Shown in pieces: positions 59,892 to 64,000 of a stretch of 64,000 nt of DNA. The stretch lies in NCBI RefSeq assembly GCF_002934665.1, contig NZ_NIRS01000004.1:560501-624500 (forward strand), written 5' to 3'. Each line of letters opens with the position of its first letter. Within the stretch, counting starts at the first letter, position 1. This stretch comes from Pseudomonas laurylsulfatiphila (GTDB lineage Bacteria; Pseudomonadota; Gammaproteobacteria; Pseudomonadales; Pseudomonadaceae). The notes beneath the pieces were generated by a model. That model was given only the letters and a program-made list of their open reading frames with translations, had not been told where the DNA came from and made no database searches. The translations under genes were made by a program, and so were the position numbers.

Positions 59892-60605
59892 ATGCGTCGC
59901 GCCCTGCTCTTCGCTTGCGCTCTGCTCGCTTTGCCCTTCGCTCAGGCGGCAGAACTTCAACCCTTCTCCGCCAGCTACACCGCCGACTGGAAACAGCTCC
60001 CCATGAGCGGCACTGCCGAGCGCAGCCTCGAAAAAACCAGCGACGGCAAATGGAAACTGAGTTTCAAGGCATCGATGATGATTGCCAGCCTGTCCGAGGA
60101 AAGCACCCTGACCCTGGACAAGGACACGCTTCTTCCGGAGTCGTACCACTTTGAGCGTGGCGGCCTGGGCAAGGCCAAGAAATCGGATCTGGATTTCGAC
60201 TGGAACACCAAGATGATCACCGGCACCGATCGCGGTGACGCCGTCAAGCTTCCACTCAACCGCGGCATGGTCGACAAGTCCACCTACCAGTTGGCACTGC
60301 AACATGATGTCGCTGCCGGCAAGAAGACCATGAGCTATCAAGTGGTCGATGGCGGTGAAGTCGACACCTATGACTTCCGCGTGCTGGGCTCGGAAAAAGT
60401 CGACACCAAGGCCGGCCAGATCGATGCGATCAAGGTTGAGCGCGTGCGCGACCCGACGCAGAGCAAACGCATCACCGTGATGTGGTTCGCCAAGGACTGG
60501 GATTACCTGCTGGTCCGCCTGCAACAGGTCGAAAACGACGGCAAGGAGTACAACATCATGCTCCTGGACGGCAAGGTCAACGGCAAGACTGTCAAAGGCA
60601 GCTGA
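59892..60605 (+). CDS. DUF3108 domain-containing exported protein
   Basis: 237-residue periplasmic or outer-membrane-associated protein with signal peptide MRRALLFACALLALPFAQA. The domain begins LQPFSASYTADWKQLPMSG and consists of repeated beta strands, reminiscent of lipocalin/LolA-like sheets. Function unknown. It starts 8 bases after purN, with TAGGAGATTTTATG giving a strong ribosome site, so it is in the purMN transcript although no purine role is evident. Confidence 0.85.
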   Translation: MRRALLFACALLALPFAQAAELQPFSASYTADWKQLPMSGTAERSLEKTSDGKWKLSFKASMMIASLSEESTLTLDKDTLLPESYHFERGGLGKAKKSDLDFDWNTKMITGTDRGDAVKLPLNRGMVDKSTYQLALQHDVAAGKKTMSYQVVDGGEVDTYDFRVLGSEKVDTKAGQIDAIKVERVRDPTQSKRITVMWFAKDWDYLLVRLQQVENDGKEYNIMLLDGKVNGKTVKGS

Positions 60606-60620
60606 TCCGGACCGACACGA

Positions 60621-60649
60621 AAAGCCCCGCCATCGCGGGGCTTTTTTTT
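60621..60649 (+). terminator. Terminator of the purMN-DUF3108 operon
   Basis: A 10 bp perfect stem AAAGCCCCGC/GCGGGGCTTT, 4-base loop, then a run of eight or more Ts, 15 bases after the stop. Confidence 0.95.
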
Positions 60650-60656
60650 GCTCTTC

Positions 60657-60758
60657 TGTAGGAGCCAGCTTGCTGGCGATGGACTCCAGTGCGCCGCGTT
60701 TATCCAGCTCACACGCGTCATCGTTAAAGCCCATCGCCGGCAAGCCAGCTCCTACAGG
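60657..60758. repeat. REP inverted pair
   Basis: TGTAGGAGCCAGCTTGCTGG and CGCCGGCAAGCCAGCTCCTA with a 55-base spacer, between convergent genes (DUF3108 and chemoreceptor). Confidence 0.88.
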
Positions 60759-60813
60759 TATTGCGTTATCCGTGTTTCCCGGTATTGCGCGATGAACCTT
60801 TTTCGCCCGTCAT

Positions 60814-62439
60814 TCACACCGAAAACCGTGCCACCAGCGTATTGAGGTCCACCGCCAACCGCGACAACTCCTGACTCGCCGCACTGGTCTGATTCGCTCC
60901 GGCCGAGCTCTGTTGCGCCAGGTCTCGGATGTTCATCAAGTTGCGATCGACCTCCCGCGCCACCGCCGCCTGCTCCTCCGAGGCACTGGCAATCACGATG
61001 TTGCGCTCATTGATCACCGTGAATGCCGAGGCGATGTCTTCCAGGGCAACGCCCGCCGCTTTTGCCGCCTCCAGCGTCGAGCGCGCCCGGGTGTTGCTCT
61101 GCTGCATCGAGCTGACGGCCAGGTCGGTACCCTGCTGGATACCGGTGATCATCTGCTCGATTTCCCGGGTCGATTGCTGGGTGCGATGCGCCAGGGCGCG
61201 CACCTCATCGGCTACTACCGCAAACCCGCGCCCGGCCTCCCCGGCTCGCGCGGCTTCGATCGCGGCGTTCAAGGCCAGCAGGTTGGTCTGTTCAGCAATC
61301 GCGCGAATCACGTCCAGCACGGTAGTGATGCCATACACCTTCTGCGCCAGATCTTCGACCTGAGCGACGTTGGTGGTGACATCCTCGGCCAGCGACTCGA
61401 TCGACAGCACCGTCTGGTGCACTTGTTCGCGGCCGTGCTGGGCAATGCGGTCAGACTCGCGCGAAGCTTGCGACGTTGCTGCGGCATTGCTCGCCACTTC
61501 CTCCACGGCGGCGGTCATCTGGTTGACCGCCGTGGCCGCCTGCTCGATCTCCAGGCTCTGCTGATGCAGGCCTCGGGTAGCGTCTTCCGTGACGCAACTG
61601 AGTTCTTCCGAAGCCGAAGCCAATTGACTGGATGAATCGGATATACGGCGGATGGTTTCGCGCAAACTCTGTTGCATGCTCTTGAGCGCGTGCAGCAGCC
61701 GCGCGGGTTCATCCTTGCCGGAAATGCTGATGGCTGCAGTCAGGTCGCCGCCGGCGACCACCTCGGCCACTTTCAATGACTGTGACAGCGGCAACACGAT
61801 GCTGCGCGTCAACAACAGTGCCAGGCCAATGGTGATCAACGCGCTCACACCGATCATTACCCCGACCCAGACCCGCGACTGGCTGAACACCAGACGACCC
61901 GCTTCGGTTGCCAGATTGGCGTTGTGCCGATTGAGCTCGACCAGCTCCCTGAGCGTAACCGTGATTTCATCGGCCAACGGATTCATCTCGCCATTGAGAA
62001 TGGCCGCCGCCTCTTCCACCCGTCCCTGGGTAGCTTCGGTCATCACCTGCCCCTGAAACTGCAGATACTTGGACTCGGCAGCCTTGAAGCGGTCGAACAG
62101 CACGCGCTCCTCAGGCAACACGATCAACTTGTCATAGCGCTGCTGTGCGCCATCGAGGACACTTTTGAGATCGTTGATCTTGCTGACGTTCTGCGCCTGT
62201 GCCTGAGGGTCGCGATTGATGAGTAGACGCATGGTCAATGCTCGCAGCCGCAACATGTCCTGACTCATATCACCGACCGCCATCACACTAGGCAGCCAGT
62301 TGTCATCGACCTGATCGGACTGCGCCCGCATGTTGGACATTTGCAGCAAAGCGAACGCGCCCAAGCCAAAAACCATCAACGCCAACAGACCAAAACCGAG
62401 ACTCGCGCGCGGCGCAATATTGAGACTTCTGATACTCAT
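60814..62439 (-). CDS. Methyl-accepting chemotaxis protein
   Basis: 541-residue chemoreceptor: TM1 near residues 13-33, a periplasmic four-helix-bundle ligand domain (about 35-190), TM2 VWVGVMIGVSALITIGLALL, HAMP (LTRSIVLPLSQSLKVAE), and the signalling hairpin with GRGFAVVADEVRALAHRTQQ at its tip. There is no C-terminal NWETF-type pentapeptide (it ends NTLVARFSV), so it relies on other receptors for CheR tethering. I start it at MSIRSLNI (62439), with AGGGGA upstream. Ligand unknown. Confidence 0.92.
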   Translation of the reverse strand: MSIRSLNIAPRASLGFGLLALMVFGLGAFALLQMSNMRAQSDQVDDNWLPSVMAVGDMSQDMLRLRALTMRLLINRDPQAQAQNVSKINDLKSVLDGAQQRYDKLIVLPEERVLFDRFKAAESKYLQFQGQVMTEATQGRVEEAAAILNGEMNPLADEITVTLRELVELNRHNANLATEAGRLVFSQSRVWVGVMIGVSALITIGLALLLTRSIVLPLSQSLKVAEVVAGGDLTAAISISGKDEPARLLHALKSMQQSLRETIRRISDSSSQLASASEELSCVTEDATRGLHQQSLEIEQAATAVNQMTAAVEEVASNAAATSQASRESDRIAQHGREQVHQTVLSIESLAEDVTTNVAQVEDLAQKVYGITTVLDVIRAIAEQTNLLALNAAIEAARAGEAGRGFAVVADEVRALAHRTQQSTREIEQMITGIQQGTDLAVSSMQQSNTRARSTLEAAKAAGVALEDIASAFTVINERNIVIASASEEQAAVAREVDRNLMNIRDLAQQSSAGANQTSAASQELSRLAVDLNTLVARFSV

Positions 62440-62675
62440 TCCCCTGGTTCCTTCCAAAAGCGCTGCGTCAGGCAGCGGGTTCTTTAGACGGTATCGGACT
62501 GTTGAAAATTTGCGTAAGACGAAAAAGTGATATCAAAACAACATTACTGCGACGGTAACGATTCAGCGAAAAGACTCACCCGTACAAGAAAACCGGAACG
62601 CATATCCGGCACCATGCTCTATACCTTCAAGGTCTTTTTGATCGAATAAATATCCTGTTGCTTGCGAGGTTTCCC

Positions 62676-63092
62676 ATGACCGTCACCGTCAACACCGTTT
62701 CTGCCGAAGGCTTTCGCCACAGCGTACAAATCGATGACCATGAACTCTTCGCCGACGTGCCCGTCACGGCGGGCGGTGAAGGCACCGCGCCGGAACCGCA
62801 CGATTATTTCGATGCCGCGCTCGGCGCCTGCAAAGCCCTGACCCTCAAGCTCTATGCGAAGAAGAAGGACATCCCATTGACCGGTGTCGGCGTCGAGGTC
62901 AAGCGCGACAACAGCCTGGAACAGAAAGGCCAATACACGCTGCACGTCAAACTGACCCTCAAGGGCGTACTCACCGACGCCCAGCGCGACGAGCTGCACC
63001 GCGTGGCCGATCGCTGCCCGATCCACAAGCTGATGACCACGTCTGAAGTCAGCATCGAAACGCATTTGTCCGAAGGCGCCTTCAGCCAATAG
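62676..63092 (+). CDS. OsmC family peroxiredoxin-like protein
   Basis: 138-residue OsmC/YhfA-like thiol peroxidase-type protein. Two conserved cysteines appear in DAALGACKALTLKLY and HRVADRCPIHKLM, as in organic-hydroperoxide-reducing members, and PEPHDYFDAAL is typical of the subfamily. GAGG lies before the ATG at 62676; an earlier in-frame ATG is unlikely. It probably reduces organic hydroperoxides in the cytoplasm with a thiol partner. Confidence 0.88.
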   Translation: MTVTVNTVSAEGFRHSVQIDDHELFADVPVTAGGEGTAPEPHDYFDAALGACKALTLKLYAKKKDIPLTGVGVEVKRDNSLEQKGQYTLHVKLTLKGVLTDAQRDELHRVADRCPIHKLMTTSEVSIETHLSEGAFSQ

Positions 63093-63154
63093 CGGCAACG
63101 GCTGCGCAAGCGGGTTATGCTCGAACGCATCACCCGCTCAGCCTGGAACGCACC

Positions 63155-64000
63155 ATGAACACTCCGCTCGTGATCCGCCCCCGCACCGAAGACGTCGAAG
63201 GCCAGCCGATCCTGCGTCCACTGCCATCCGCCAAGTGCCGCAGCGTCGGGCCATTCGTGTTTTTCGATCACATGCTGGAAACCCGTTATCCGCCGGGCAA
63301 AGGCATGAACATCCGCCAGCATCCGCACATTGGCCTGTCCACCCTGACCTATTTGTTCCAGGGGCAAATCCAGCACAAGGACAGTCTGGGCTCCGACCAG
63401 GTTGTTGATACCGGCGATGTCAGCTGGATGACGGCTGGCAGCGCCATTGCCCACGTCGAACGCACGCCCGAGGCACTCAAGGAGAGCGGCTTCACGATGC
63501 ACGGCTTGCAGATCTGGCTGGCATCGCCCAAGGACAAAGAACAGGGCCCGGGGCATTACAGCCACCATCCGGCGTCCACCTTGCCAGTCAGCGAAAACCT
63601 GGGGGTGAAGATCCGCATGATTGCCGGATCCGGCTTTTGCCTAGAGTCACCGGTGCCGGTGCTTTCTCCTACGTTGTACGCGGAATTGCACCTGCAAACG
63701 GCGACGACATTGCTGATTCCCACCGAGCATGAAGAACGTGCGCTGTATGTGTTGAGCGGCGAGGTGCAACTGGATGGCGAGCTGATAGAACCGCATTCGC
63801 TGGTGGTACTGCCTGCCGGGGAAGAGTTGACCCTGTTTGCTGAAAGCGACAGTCACGCCGTGCTGTTTGGCGGCGCGCCGCTGGACGGGCCACGGCGGAT
63901 CAACTGGAATTTTGTCGCAAGCGATCCGGCGGCGATTGATGAAGCGCGCCGGCGTTGGGCGGCCGGGGACTGGCCGACGGTGCCGGGGGAAGTTGAGCGG
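63155..64000 (+). CDS. Pirin family protein (3' end outside the window)
   Basis: 282 residues, open to the last base of the window. Bicupin of the pirin family. Metal-site residues are in MNIRQHPHIGLSTLTYLFQG (two His) and a later TMHGLQIW. The N-terminal VGPFVFFDHMLETRYPPGKG is characteristic. Pirins bind iron and some act as quercetinases or redox regulators; the role here is not determinable. It starts 62 bases after the OsmC stop; CTGGAACGCACC precedes the ATG. Confidence 0.88.
   Translation, partial: MNTPLVIRPRTEDVEGQPILRPLPSAKCRSVGPFVFFDHMLETRYPPGKGMNIRQHPHIGLSTLTYLFQGQIQHKDSLGSDQVVDTGDVSWMTAGSAIAHVERTPEALKESGFTMHGLQIWLASPKDKEQGPGHYSHHPASTLPVSENLGVKIRMIAGSGFCLESPVPVLSPTLYAELHLQTATTLLIPTEHEERALYVLSGEVQLDGELIEPHSLVVLPAGEELTLFAESDSHAVLFGGAPLDGPRRINWNFVASDPAAIDEARRRWAAGDWPTVPGEVER

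Noticed and set aside
1279..60758. CRISPR array
   Set aside because: The many repeats are dispersed inverted REP units between genes, not direct repeats with regular spacers, and no cas genes are present.

Overview
The window is chromosomal DNA of a Pseudomonas, most likely of the P. fluorescens group. The evidence is the high G+C, strongly codon-biased coding, the many short 'GTGGGAGCGAGC...GCTCGC' and 'GTAGGAGCTGCCGCAGGCTGCG' REP elements between genes, and a gene order that I recall, without having checked, as matching P. aeruginosa blocks around PA3249-PA3274 and the cob and purMN regions. Nothing looks like a prophage or large island. The only clear mobile element is one IS481-type insertion.

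Layout. 1-8.8 kb: the 3' part of an MscS channel gene, then a GntR/UTRA regulator divergent from an ABC importer operon. That operon encodes a binding protein, a cytosolic alkaline-phosphatase-superfamily hydrolase, two permeases, an ATPase and a HAD phosphatase, probably for uptake and dephosphorylation of an organophosphorus compound. A quinone oxidoreductase follows. 8.9-17.5 kb: tail-specific protease prc, an EAL-CBS-GGDEF protein, an IS481-type element sitting inside a structured Pseudomonas intergenic element, an XRE/unknown/Sel1 operon, a YkvA protein and an FKBP lipoprotein. 17.7-24 kb: a membrane-anchored di-haem cytochrome with a catalase-fold partner, a duplicated tRNA-Asp/tRNA-Val pair, rdgC, a BASS transporter, and a guanidine-II riboswitch with gdx. 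24-36 kb: a transporter-acyltransferase fusion, a TDT transporter, an MFS/TetR pair, an SSF-type hybrid histidine kinase, rmuC, a small Sel1 protein and a 1 kb gene-free stretch ending in a structured leader before a 74-residue protein. 36-41 kb: an orphan protein, a FadL porin, glutathione peroxidase and a marR-MFS-microprotein operon. 41-50.2 kb: a ten-gene cobalamin operon (cobO-cobB-bluB-cbiB-cobD-cobQ-cobU-cobT-cobC-cobS) behind a cobalamin riboswitch. 50.3-64 kb: an orphan protein, a soluble sugar dehydrogenase, an O-methyltransferase, two NlpC/P60 lipoproteins, hda, an AI-2E family protein, DUF2066, purMN, DUF3108, a chemoreceptor, OsmC and the 5' part of a pirin gene.

Most noteworthy non-coding signals. 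Two diverged copies (about 16469-16600 and 34930-35060) of one ~130 bp module pair inverted DnaA-box-like sites with a fixed-spacing T-tract/A-tract/CATTGACTT segment, both upstream of minus-strand genes. A structured intergenic element is split by an IS with a 5 bp target duplication. REP elements have become part of genes: the C-terminus of CobB and the stop codon of the MscS gene. A marR gene may be read from a leaderless mRNA, with its operator over the -10 region. The cytochrome/catalase-like pair and the hydrolase-containing ABC operon are the best protein-level candidates for poorly described systems.
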